19,887 nt of DNA from positions 1-19,887 of the forward strand of contig CAZWAR010000058.1 in NCBI GenBank assembly GCA_964631965.1, written 5' to 3'. The stretch is from CAIQPS01 sp964631965. Lineage in GTDB: Bacteria; Actinomycetota; Thermoleophilia; RBG-16-64-13. Of the stretch, positions 1-10,190 are shown in pieces; the first letter of the stretch is position 1; each line of letters starts with the position of its first letter. Under the pieces are notes generated by a model. That model had not been told where the DNA came from, made no database searches, and saw only the letters and a list, made by a program, of their open reading frames with translations. Position numbers and translations under genes: made by a program.

Positions 1-852
1 ACCGAGCGCAAGCAGGCCGAGGAGGCGCTCAAAGAGAGCGAGAGCCGGTTGCGCCAATTGGCCGCCGAGAACGAGCGCCTCTACCGCCAACAGCTCAATA
101 TAGCCGAGAACCTCCAGTTCGCGCTTCTCAACATCCCATCCGAGATCGGACCGCTCCGTATCGGCCATCTCTATCGCTCGGCGACCGAAGCTGCCCGCAT
201 CGGCGGGGACTTCTACGACGTCTTCGAGGTCAAAGACGGCCAGATCGCCGTGCTTATCGGTGACGTCTCCGGTCACGGCATCGAGGCGGCTCGCACAGCG
301 ACCCTGGTCAAAGATGTGGTTCATGCCTTCACCCACCAGTCGCTTCGTACCCACGAGGTCCTGCGGAACACGAACAAGCTCCTCCTTGAGAAGAATCTGC
401 CCGGATTCGTCACGGCGTTTCTGGGCATCCTCGATCAACACAGCGGACGGCTCCGCTACTCGTTAGCCGGGCACCCGGAGGCTTTGCTCAGAAGGGTCTC
501 GGGAGAGGTCGAGCGCCTGGGCTTCGGCACCTCGCCTCTCGGGGTCTATCCCGACCCGGGGTGGAAGACGCACGACGTGGAACTGGAGGCGGACGACATC
601 CTCCTGCTTTACACCGATGGGGTGATAGAAGCGCGGGTTGACGGCCAGCTCTTCGGGGCGAAACGTCTGGAGAACGTTCTCAAGCGCAAACGCGTTTCGC
701 CGGAGAAGCTTCCCCAACTCATTCTCGACCAGGTACTGGTGTTCTCCCAGGGCACCCTTCAGGACGACGTGGCCGTACTTGCCTTGTCGCTGCGCGAGGT
801 CATTCTCGGTCCGTCTCAGCCTGCGTTCAAACAGGAGAGGTTGCTCAAGTAG
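1..852 (+). CDS. PAS-linked SpoIIE/PP2C-type serine phosphatase (RsbU-like), 5' partial
   Basis: The frame is open to base 1, so the N-terminus lies outside the window; 283 codons plus TAG are visible. The first residues (TERKQAEEALKESES) match the typical end of a PAS/PAC module, followed by a short coiled-coil linker to about residue 45 that joins sensor and output domains. The rest is a SpoIIE-type PP2C phosphatase: GGDFYD at about residues 68-73 and GDVSGHG at 87-93 carry the metal-binding aspartates, followed by SLAGHPEALL, LLLYTDGVIEA and a final QDDVAVLAL block with the last metal-binding aspartate. By family knowledge it dephosphorylates a phosphoserine/threonine protein, usually a STAS anti-anti-sigma factor, in a partner-switching stress or sigma-factor pathway. 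No partner gene is visible here. An internal TTG at 49 is not a credible start because homology begins upstream of it. Confidence 0.9.
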   Translation, partial: TERKQAEEALKESESRLRQLAAENERLYRQQLNIAENLQFALLNIPSEIGPLRIGHLYRSATEAARIGGDFYDVFEVKDGQIAVLIGDVSGHGIEAARTATLVKDVVHAFTHQSLRTHEVLRNTNKLLLEKNLPGFVTAFLGILDQHSGRLRYSLAGHPEALLRRVSGEVERLGFGTSPLGVYPDPGWKTHDVELEADDILLLYTDGVIEARVDGQLFGAKRLENVLKRKRVSPEKLPQLILDQVLVFSQGTLQDDVAVLALSLREVILGPSQPAFKQERLLK

Positions 853-1058
853 TAGCTCGCACGATTTACTGCCCTTCGAGACCTGCTTCCTGGGGCCGGG
901 CATGTGCGTTCTTGAGGCGGGCTCGGGGGGCAAGTTGGGGGGCAAACCCGACAACTGCTGATGAACCGGGGCGGACATCAACACGACGGGACGATGAAGC
1001 GTTCACGTCCGGTGATCTGACAGAATCGCTGCGCCACCCGGCGCCGACTTGGCCAACC

Positions 1059-1107
1059 GTTGGGTTCCCAAACCTCGTACGTGGGTTCGAGTCCTACCGG
1101 GGGAATC
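1059..1107 (+). other. tRNA 3'-half-like remnant (possible attachment-site scar)
   Basis: Bases 1081-1097 form a textbook T-arm: GTGGG, loop TTCGAGT, CCTAC, all five pairs allowed (one G-U). It is followed by CGGGGGA plus A, like the 3' acceptor strand and discriminator. Upstream, TTCCCAA reads like an anticodon loop, followed by ACCTC and a short variable stretch. The 5' half is missing: there is no TCCCCCG to pair with the acceptor strand, no D-arm, and the bases before the loop do not pair with ACCTC. A tRNA 3' half without its 5' half is the usual trace of integration or excision at a tRNA gene. It overlaps the last codons of the glucan synthase gene, which encode the odd C-terminus SRFPR. 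Chance resemblance remains possible. Confidence 0.35.
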
Positions 1108-4100
1108 TGGAATGGTCCTGACTCGCTCGCGCAGCACTATCGCCGAACTCCATCTCCACGTAGTGATCGCGGCGGTCATCTACCAGCGGAATGGTCCCCT
1201 GAGAATCTCCGGACCGCTCGAGTTCCACGCCATCCATGACGATACGGCGCACCGGCTCGCTTCCGGTCACGGACTCGCTCCCGGTCACCGGCTCGGGCTG
1301 ACCCCCCGGCCCCATGTCTGCGACCCCGGCGGCCGCCGGTTCGGCCGACGACTTCCCACCCACCCTATCGACCTTGTTGGCGGCCCTCGTCACGGTGATG
1401 TGATAGAAGGTCTCCCGGTACCGGTAGTGGATCTTGTAGGACTCCCAATCGACTGGGACCCGCGGCGCGATGCGAAGCCTGTCTACCTCCAGATGAAGAC
1501 CCACCAGCGTCTCCACCGCCAGCCTATACATCCAACCGGCGGCACCCGTGTACCACGTCCATCCTCCCCGCCCGAGGTGCGGTGGGGCGCCGTAGATATC
1601 GGCGCAGACGACATAAGGCTCGACCTTGTAGATCTCGGCGTTCTCGGGCCGGTCGGCATGGCTGATGGGGTTGAGCATCGAGAACAGTTCCCAGGCCCGT
1701 GCCACGTCGCCCCCTAGGGCGAAGGCCATCGCCGCCCATATCGCCGCATGGGTATATTGGCCGCCATTCTCCCGGACACCCGGCACGTAGCCTTTGACAT
1801 ACCCGGGCTCCAGGGCCGAGGTATCGAAGGGCGGGTCGAGCAGTTTGATGATGCCAGCCTCGCGGTCGACCAGGTGCTCGTCGAGCGCCGCCATGGCCTG
1901 AGCGGCGCGGGCCGGGTCTCCAGCCCCTGATATCACAGCCCAGCTCTGGCTGATCGAGTCGATCCGGCATTCGTCGTTGGTGGAGGATCCCAGGGGCGTG
2001 CCATCATCGAAATACGCCCGGCGGTACCAGCGGCCGTCCCATGCATGCGCCTCGATGTTGGCTCGGAGTTCCTCTGCGTAGCTGGTGCACCTGGACGCGA
2101 AGCCGTCGTCTCCCCGGAGGACGGCCAGATTCCCGAACAGGCGCAGGTTCTCATGGAGGAACCAGGCCATCCACACGCTCTCACCGCTGCCCCCGCGGCC
2201 GACGAGGTTCATGCCGTCGTTCCAATCTCCGGAACCCATCAGCGGCAGTCCATGCCGGCCAAAACGCAGCCCGTGTCTGATCGAGCGGACGCAGTGCTCG
2301 TAAAGAGTCGCGGTATCGGTCGAGCGAAGAGGCTGATCGTAATAGGCCTCTTCATCCGGGCTCAATTCCCGGCCTTCCACAAAGGGCACCTGTTCGTCGA
2401 GTATCCCCGTGTCGCCGGTGGCCCGGACATACAGGCAGGTCGCGTAGGGCAACCACAGATAGTCGTCGGACGAGTGCGACCTGACTCCTTGCCCGGCGGG
2501 CGGGTGCCACCAGTGCTGGACGTCTCCCTTGTGGAACTGGCGCCGGGCGCTTCTAAGGAGATGCTCGCGCGTGAGCCATGGGACGGAGTAGAGCAGAGCC
2601 ACGCTGTCCTGCAGCTGATCGCGGAAGCCGTAAGCGCCGCCCGACTGGTAATAGCCGCTTCGACCCCAGTAGCGGGAGGAAAGGGTTTGGTAGATGAGCC
2701 AGCCGTTGACGATGACGTCGAGAGCGCGATCGGGAGTCTCGAGATACACGGTCCCGAGAACGCGGTTCCAGTGAGCCCAGACCTCCTCCAGGGCGCTGCG
2801 CGCCCCAGCGGGACCACCAAATCGCAGGATCAGGCGACGGGCCTCGTCGGCGCTGTCAGCGGCCCCGACCACGAAGACGATCTCGCGCTCCTCTCCATCG
2901 GACAGGACAAAGCCAGTATGGACGGCGGCGCAGGGGTCGAGCCCGGCACCGGTTCTGCCAGACAATCGCGTGCGGTGCAAGGCAGCCGGGTCGGCGAGCG
3001 AGCCGTTGCGTCCGATGAACTCACCACGGTTGCCGCTGACGGTGTGTCTTGGCTCGCTCACCTGGGCGAAGAAGACTCGACCGGGCTGGGAGCGGGAGTA
3101 GGGGTTCCGGGCGAAAAGGGCACCGCTGTCCGGATCCTTCTCCGTGACGACGTGCATGAGATTCGCGTGTCTCCACTCACCGAGCACCAACTCCCAGTAG
3201 CCGATGAGCGAAAGCCGCCTGGGCCGTCCGGACTCATTGTGCACCCTCACCTTCACCAACTTCACAGGCGCATCCATCGCCACGTAGGTCGAAAGCTCTG
3301 AGGTGATGCCCGACTCCGTGTGCTCGAACACGCTGTAGCCGAAGCCGTGCCGGCATACGTAGCCGGAGCGCCCCGGCGAGGGCAAAGGTGTCGGCGACCA
3401 GAAGGCGCCGGTCTCGTCGTCGCGGAGGTAGAAGGCCTCCCCGCTGCCATCGCTCACGGGATCGTTATGAAAGGTCGTCAGGCGGAATTCGTGGGCGTTC
3501 TCCACCCACGTGTACGCGCCGCCCTTCTCGCTGACGACGGTCCCGATGTGCGGACCGGCGATGACGTTTGCCCAGGGCGCCGGCGTGCTCTCACCGGGCT
3601 CGAGGGTGATGACGTACTCGCGTCCGTCCGCAGTGAACCCGCCCAAGCCGTTGTGGAAACTGCTTTCCCGCGCGGGTAAGGGGTCGGCGGCCTCAGATGA
3701 AGGGGCACGAGAAGGCTCGAGAGGAGCGGGAAGGTGCGCGGTTGTCACCCGCCGTTGCACCTGCTCGGCCAGAGATTCGACCGAGCCGGAGAGGACGACG
3801 CGGGCCACGGTCTGGAACAGTATCCGGTCCTCCTCGGAAAGCTCCTCCGCCCGGCGAACGAAGACGCCACCCGACCTGTCGACGGCCAGTGCTTCCGGAC
3901 CGGCGTTGATGAGGCCCATGATCCGATCCTGAAGGACCGCTCTGTACCCCGACAGGTCCTCGTTCAGGATCACCAAATCGGCCGCCAAGCCCTTGTTGCG
4001 CCAGTAGCCGTGTGCCTGGAGCGCATGCTTCACGAGGTCGATGCGGTTGACGTCACCGATGCGCACCAGCACGATGGGCAGATCGCCCGATATGCCAAAA

Positions 4101-7100
4101 CGCCAGAGTGCGGACTGGCCGAGCTTGTTTCGAGCGATGATGCCGGCGGAAGCACGCCGGGAAGCACTGGCGTAGATGACCGAGCCGGCCAGACGGCCGT
4201 AGATCTGCGCATCGGCCTCGGTTATGTTGAGAAGGCGAAGCACTTCTTGGCTCTCGAACCACGCCATCTCGAAGGCCCGTTCGACAAAATGCCGGTTTCG
4301 GTACTTGTCAAGGAGAGCCACCGCGGCTTCGCGCGTCTCCGCCACGCCGGAAATCACCTGCACTGCCCGTGATTCGTCCGGAGACAGCTTCAGGGTACTG
4401 CGGATCGCGACAATAGGATCGAGGACGGAACCTTGGGTGTTGGACAGTTCGGCGTTGTCGCCGGTGTGTTCGAGGGCGGCGGGATTGGCGGCAGTCCGTC
4501 CCCGGCCGATGAACTGGGCGCGATCGGTCTCGTAGGAGACTTTCTCGTCATGGGAGCCCGGCGCCGCCAGCATGTGAAACATCCAGGGCGGATCCTCGCC
4601 GGGCGCACGGGGACGTCGCCGGCAGAGGATGCCCCTGTGAGTGGGAAGGATCTCGGTCTGCACGAAAAGGTTGCTGAAAGCGCGGTGCGCCAGGTCGGCG
4701 TTCTCCGGCGCCATGACGACCTCCGCGTAGGTCGTCATCTCGACGTCGCGAGCATCATCGGACAAGTTGGTGAGCGTGACGCGGCGGATCTCGACGTCGT
4801 CCTCGGGCGCGACACTGACCTCGGTGTGCGCTTCGATGCCAAAATCCAGCCGTCGATATTCCGCGCGAGCCTGCACAAAGACCGCTTCGTGGCGATCGGG
4901 TTTCTGCCGGGTCGGCTGGTATGTGGTCGACCAATAACGGCCTGTGTCGCGATCGCGCAGGTAGATGAAGGTGCCATGTGCGTCGCAGGTGGCATCTTCC
5001 CGCCACCGGGTGACGGCCAAGTCGCGCCAGCGGCTGTAGCCTCCGCCGGCATTCGTCGCCATGACGTGGTATCTCCCGTTGGACAGGAGGTGCACCTCGG
5101 GTGACGGCGTGTTGGGGTCGGGGAGCACCCGGTGGACGGCAGCGGCCTCCGCGGCGGGCAGACGGGCCACGTCGGCCGACTCGTCTGCCCGCGGATGCAC
5201 GGTGAGGGTTTGCTTGGGGATGCGCTCCTGGAGCAGCAGTTCGGCCGTCCGCACCAACGGATCCGAGCAGAACCGGCGCTGGACGGGCCGGTCGAGCAAC
5301 GTGTGCGCGATCGCCAACAGGCTCATGCCCTGGTGGTGCCCCATGAAGGAGCGCACGACAGCGTGGTTCGTACCCGGGAGGACGCGTGACGGGGTGTAGT
5401 CGATCGCCTCGTAGAGCCCGTAGTCACCCAGGAAGCCGCTGTTACCGAGCGCCTGCAGATTGCGGCAGGCCTCCCGAGGAGCGACAGTCAGGGCGAGCGC
5501 GGTTGCGTAGGGGGCGATCACGAGGTCGTCCGCGAGCCCGGTCTTGAAGCCCAGCCCCGGGACACCGAAGGCCCGGTACTGATAGACCTGGTTCATGTCG
5601 ACCGAGTTGTAGCACGACTCGGAGATGCCCCAGGGCACATGCCTTCGCCGGCCGTACTCGATCTGACGCGAAACCGCGGCGTGGCAGGCCTGCTCCAAGA
5701 GCGTGTTCTTGTACCCGGGCAGGAAGAGGCGCGGCATGAGGTACTCGAACATCGAACCGGCCCACGACATCAGGCTGAGATCGCCGCCGTGGCTCGTCAG
5801 CAGTCGGCCGAGCGCAAACCAGTGTTTCTGGGGTACCTGACCCTGCGCGATTAGCAGGTAGCTCGTGAGGCGGGCTTCGGAGGCGAGCAGGTCGTACCAG
5901 GATGGATCGCGGCGGCGCTCCCCCAGGTCGTAGCCGATGCTGAGAAGTTGGCGTGAGGGGTCGAAGACCAACTCGAAATCCATATTGGCTAGGTCGTCGC
6001 ACCAGGCGGTCAGTCTATCGATGTCCTGAAGGCGTTTCTTGGCCTCTGCGTGTGCTCGGTCGAGTCCCACAGCCCCGCCGATACCCGGGCTCGTTTCCGC
6101 CAAGGCCCGCAAAGTGGGCATGGCGCCAAGGGTGCCCGGCTCAGGAAACAGGGATTTCAGGTCGTCACGGAATCTGCGGCACTGCCGGCTGAGCGTCCGC
6201 GCCCAGTACATGAGCTCAGTGGTGGTGTTCGAGGGCAACATGGTGACCAGTTGCTTGGAACCCAGGCAGAGGTCCTCCAGCCGTCCTGCAAACCTGGCAG
6301 GATCGGTGGCTTCCCCCTTCGCCGACCGTAGAACGGCGTGCAAGGACTCGATCTGGCGGTGAACCGCAGGCGCCAGTGAACGATGCGTCTGCGAAGTCAC
6401 TGCCAGCAATGTGTCCTCTATACCCTCAAGAGCCTGGGGATCGAGCACCGGCCGGTTCTTGAGCTCAGAAAGTCCCGCCCGCAGGGTGAGCAAGCTGGCG
6501 GCGAGGTTGCCGCTGTCCACGGACGAAACGTACTGGGGGTTGAGCGGCAGCAAGGTCCGCGTGTCGTACCAGTTGAAGAAATGGCCCCGGAAACGCTCGA
6601 GCTTCCGCATCGCCCGGAGAGTACGATCAGTCCGGCGCAGCATCTCGCGGGTTGAGATATAGCCCAAGTCATGAGCGACCAAGTTCGCCAGCAACGCCAT
6701 GCCCATGTTCGTGGGGGAGGTGCGCGAGGCGACCATGGCAGACGGGTACTCCTGATAGTTGTCCGGCGGCAGCCAGTTGTCGTCCGGACCGACGAAATCG
6801 GCAAAGAAGCGCCAGGTGCGCCGGGCGAGGGCACGCAGAAACGCCTGTTGTTGGTCGCTCAGCTCTGCTGAGGGTGGCCTGACGGGCTTGCTTATCCACC
6901 AGCCTGCCAAGGGGGCAGCCAGCCACAGAACCAGGAGGGGAATAGCGAACCACCAGTCAGCCAGCCGGGTTTGTGGCACGGCGACGAGCACTACGCCGAG
7001 TCCCACAGCCAGAAAAGGAGCGATCCACATCTCTCGGAGAAAGGCGGCCGGACTGCGCCGGGAACTCCGTCGGCCGTAGGAGGGCAGATACCAGGTGAGT

Positions 7101-8414
7101 AGCCCGCGTCGAGTGAGCTGCATGCTCGCCACCGAGCGGCAAATAGCGCCGAGGAACACGAGCGCGTCGTAGGGGAGCAGCATCAACCCGAGCAGAGCGC
7201 GTTCAAGCGGCTGCCCCAAAGACTTGCCCGTGAGCACCAGATGCAGCAAGAGGTCCCGCTCGGCCGGCCTTCGTGCGAAGTCGATCGCGGCGGTCAGCAG
7301 AGGGGGCAGGAACAGCGCGCCGGCGGTCAACAGCGGCCACAGCCACGCGGGCCCGACGCCCCAGAGCCATCCTCCCAGACAGATGGCGATGAGCGCCGCC
7401 GGAAGAAGGCTCCGGCGCAGGTTGTCGAGAAGCTTCCACACCGAGAGGAGCGCGAGCGGATTCGGCTGTCGCTTGCCACCGGGGCCGGGCACGCGTGGCA
7501 GCAGCCAGCCCGCCAGTTGCCAGTCGCCTCGAGTCCAGCGGTCCCTCCGGCTGGCTTCCATGAGATACGTAGCGGGGAACTCCTCGATGAGGTCGACGTC
7601 GGCCACTAGGGCCGAACGGGCGTAGCCGCTCTCCAGAAGATCGTGGCTGAGAATGAGGTTCTCCGGGAAACGCCCGCTCACCGCCTGAGCGAAGGCGGCC
7701 ACGTCGTATATGCCCTTCCCGACGAACGAGCCCTCACCGAACAGATCCTGGTAGACGTCGGATATCTCCCGGGTGTAGGGGTCGATGCCTGTTTCGCCGG
7801 CAAACAGGCGCGCGAATCTAGAGCTGGTGCTGCTCTCAAGGCTGATAGAGGCCCGCGGCTGCAAGATCCCGTACCCATCCACGACGCGGCCCTTCTTGGC
7901 GTCGTACACGGGTCGATTGAGGGGATGAGCGATGTTCCCGACGAGTGTGTGCGCCGTGTCTCGAGGTAATTGTGTGTCCGTATCGAGAGTGATGACGTAC
8001 TTGATCGACCCAAGGATGGACCGATCGCCGACTATGTCGGAAAAGGCATCGGCACAGGTGCCGGCAGTCGTGCCGAGGGGTGCCGACTCGGCGCCGGCCG
8101 GCGAAGCTCCGGCCGTGCGCGACTCCAGCAGAAGCGCGTTGAACTGCTCCAACTTGCCCCGCTTGCGCTCCCAGCCCATCCACACGCGATCACGGGGGTT
8201 CCACAACCTCGGGCGGTGGAACAGGTAGAAGATGTCCGAGCGGTTCTCCGAGTACCGATCGTTGAGTGCGTCGATCCCGGCTCGGGCAAGGCCCATCAGT
8301 TCGTCGTCGCCCGGCTGGGTCTTTTCGGGCGCATCGCGGAAATCGGTCAGCAGGGCGAAGAAGAGATTGGGATCGCGATTGCCGAGATAGCGGACTTCCA
8401 GGGCTTCCAAGAGA
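1094..8414 (-). CDS. ndvB: cyclic beta-1,2-glucan synthase, main C-terminal part (GT84 core, GH189-like and GH94 domains)
   Basis: About 2,439 residues downstream of the 10-N gap; with 8425-9866 it forms one gene. The family polymerises UDP-glucose into beta-1,2-glucan, cyclises it and adjusts chain length at the inner membrane. The GT84 glycosyltransferase core comes first: LDTDTQLP (about residues 142-149), SHDLLESG (255-262) and RRDRWTRGDWQ (288-298), the D/DxD/D/RxxRW set. Membrane segments follow at about 335-376 and 465-505. A glycoamylase/GH189-like cyclisation region runs from about 520 to 1090 (NWLPPDNYQ, DPSWYDLLASEARL, SESCYNSVD, FMGHHQGMS). Two GH94 beta-sandwich repeats (GGGYSRW, GGAYTWVENAHEFRLT) lead to a GH94 catalytic domain with GSGDWNDGMN near 2059-2068, holding the phosphorylase general acid Asp. 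The C-terminus looks complete (IPLVDDRRDHYVEM). A linker insertion near the end carries PVTGSESVTGSEPV, a small duplication. Very long ORFs on the opposite strand are shadows. Confidence 0.93.
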
Positions 8415-8424
8415 NNNNNNNNNN
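8415..8424. other. scaffold gap (10 Ns) inside the glucan synthase gene
   Basis: Ten Ns break the reading frame. On the minus strand the upstream piece ends MVVVPTLLGR plus two bases of a codon, and the downstream piece resumes with one base and then LLEALEVRYLGNRDPNL. In this family these two blocks are adjacent, separated by only a few residues. Keeping frame requires the true missing length to be a multiple of three, so 10 is an estimate by the assembler. Probably only a handful of codons are absent and there is no real frameshift. Confidence 0.9.
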
Positions 8425-9866
8425 GGACGGCCCAGCAATGTAGGTACCACTACCATCGTCCGGTGGGCCGTCGGTATACCGTGAGAGAAGTCCAGGCGCG
8501 GCAGCACCCTCGGAGGCACCGAAATGGTAACCAGCAGGTTGACGATGGGAACGACCAGGGCCGAGGCTGCAAGAAGGCCCACGATGGCAAAGAAGATGTA
8601 CCATCCCCACCCCTGCTCAGGTTCCGCGAAGACTACGAGCGGGAAGGCGACCGCAAGCGCCGTCAGGGCCACCATCGGCAGGAGGTAGACGAAGAGGCGG
8701 AGAGGACGTACGGCGCGCGTGAACCGCACCATGAGAGGTGCCTTGCTGTCCGTTGCGCGTTCGAGGGCCGGCCTGCCTTTGCCGACCAGGTAGTGACCGA
8801 CGTGCGCCGCACGATCGTCCAGCCCCACTTCGCTCGCGGCCTCCCGCGCCAGAAGAACGGCGGCCTCAGCCACCTCCAACTCGCTATGGGCACCACCACG
8901 GGTAACTGCTTCGACGGCGTGTCGATAGCGGTCGCGGGTAAGGAAGTCCTGACCGGCGTAGACCCGTGCCGGGTCGAGGCGCAGCCTCTGCTCCACGAGG
9001 CTCAGATCCTCGACGAATTGGCCCCAATCGAGCGCCGAGATGAAGCGTAGGCTGCCCACGCTGTTTGCTATGGATATCTGGTCGGCGGCCGCGCTCCGGC
9101 TGGCCGCATCCAGGAGCTGGACCGCGCTCAGACCCTGGTCGGAGAGTTGATGCTCCAGCCAGGCCTGAACCAAGGCGAGCGCCGGCCCCTGTGACTGGAG
9201 GCGAGCATAGAAGTCTTCGACGAACGGAGCGGTCAGCGGAACCGTCGCTTTGGCGAACTCCGCAAGCACGTGAATGAGGCGGTCAGGCTCTTCCACCGCT
9301 GCGGCGAGGATGCGATCCGCCCAGGCGATCGCCGAGTCCCGCTCTTCCCGGCGACGCGCGACGCGCGAAGCAACCCGGCGGACATTCTCCAGCAATCCGA
9401 GGCGAAGCATGATTGGGAAAGCCCACAGCTCGCCCAGGTTGAGGGGGTCGACGGTCTGGTACGCGGCCAGGAACTCCGCGGCGTTGTCCCGGTCTACCCG
9501 GCCATCCTGATGAGCGATCAGGTCGAGGGCCAGTTCGTAGATCCGGGGGAGGCCAGCGGACGGGCCGTTGATCAGTCGCGGCAGCTGCCGGCTGTAACCC
9601 CGTGGCAGGTGCCGGCGGGCCAAGGCGATCTGCTGCTCGATGAGGTAGTAATTGTCGAGCAGCCAGGCTTCCGCCGGCATGATCCGCCGGCCCGTGGCCG
9701 CCGCCGATCTGACCGCCCCATAGGCCTCGAGCAGGACCCGCTCGTTGCGATCCAAGGCGGGGAGCAGCCGGTCTCTTCCGGCGCGCCGGTCAACGCGGTG
9801 CGTGCCCGCCAGGGCGACGGCGCGGTGTTTCAGTTGGTCGCTGCTCAGAAGTTCTGAGCGCGCCAC
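8425..9866 (-). CDS. ndvB: cyclic beta-1,2-glucan synthase, N-terminal part (continues across gap into 1094-8414)
   Basis: 480 residues from GTG at 9866 to the gap. The start is the first candidate after an in-frame TAA upstream, with a GGATGAGG-like ribosome site very close to it. The N-terminal helical region is typical of NdvB/Cgs: RDRLLPALDRNERVL, WLLDNYYLIEQQI, ARRHLPRGYSRQLPRL and GELWAFPIMLRLGLLENV are family hallmarks. Two hydrophobic stretches near residues 391-413 and 420-450 are membrane segments. They are followed by PPRVLPRLDFSHGIP and MVVVPTLL, which lead into the GT84 catalytic core on the far side of the gap. The combined protein is about 2,920-2,930 residues, the usual size for the family (about 2,800-2,900). 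No partner glucan exporter (NdvA/ChvA-type ABC transporter) is in the window. The upstream region 9867-10180 should hold its promoter, but I see no clear boxes. Confidence 0.93.
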
Positions 9867-9954
9867 GCCCTCATCCGGCGCGGTGCCGAAAAGGTCTGGC
9901 TCTGGTCCGGAGGGTCCCGATCGTCGGAGGATTATGGCCCCGCCCCTTTGTTAG

Positions 9955-9974
9955 AGCGCCAAGGTGCGCTTTTT
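9955..9974 (+). terminator. weak hairpin followed by five Ts
   Basis: AGCGC (9955-9959) pairs with GCGCT (9966-9970) around a six-base loop, and TTTTT follows at 9970-9974. The form is like an intrinsic terminator on the plus strand, but the stem is short and no plus-strand gene ends just upstream, so it may instead end antisense transcription out of the glucan synthase promoter region or be incidental. Confidence 0.25.
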
Positions 9975-9997
9975 CACAGCGTGAGGTTGAGAGGCAC

Positions 9998-10016
9998 ATC
10001 ACCTTGTGGAGGTGAT
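9998..10016 (+). promoter_or_regulatory. hairpin sequestering a perfect Shine-Dalgarno sequence
   Basis: ATCACCT (9998-10004), loop TGTGG, AGGTGAT (10010-10016) is a perfect 7-bp inverted repeat. The right side forms GGAGGTGAT, a full complement to the 16S rRNA 3' end, placed four bases from ATG 10017. The left arm ATCACCT is itself the anti-Shine-Dalgarno sequence. If transcribed, the hairpin would hide the ribosome site, so it could be a translational switch. Read on the minus strand it is simply a hairpin downstream of rsgA. Confidence 0.4.
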
Positions 10017-10190
10017 ATGGAGCTTAGCACGCGCAGGCCGGGGCGATTCTCAGAGCAAGCCCGCTTCGGCAGCGGCCAAACGTGGCCAGGGTGGGCCTTT
10101 CCTCCACGGGCATCACGCAAGCGAACCGCGAAGACGAGTCCCGGCACACTCATGACCGGTAAGAGGCTTTCGGGGGCCTTTCAGCGGTGA
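10017..10190 (+). CDS. possible small protein, 57 aa, unknown
   Basis: ORF of 57 codons beginning MELSTRRPGRF and ending LSGAFQR. It is preceded by the best Shine-Dalgarno sequence in the window (GGAGGTGAT, GGAGG four bases from ATG). The product is very basic and polar with no membrane segment or known domain. It overlaps the end of rsgA (opposite strand) by 10 bp. The open frame extends upstream to about 9948, but the ribosome site points to 10017. Evidence is the ribosome site only. Composition is not strongly protein-like and the region may instead be just the glucan synthase promoter, so this is a tentative call. Confidence 0.3.
   Translation: MELSTRRPGRFSEQARFGSGQTWPGWAFPPRASRKRTAKTSPGTLMTGKRLSGAFQR

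Noticed and set aside
2045..3301. 418-codon plus-strand ORF inside the glucan synthase gene
   Set aside because: It is antisense to a strongly conserved family region, has no recognisable domain, and arises from GC-rich codon structure.
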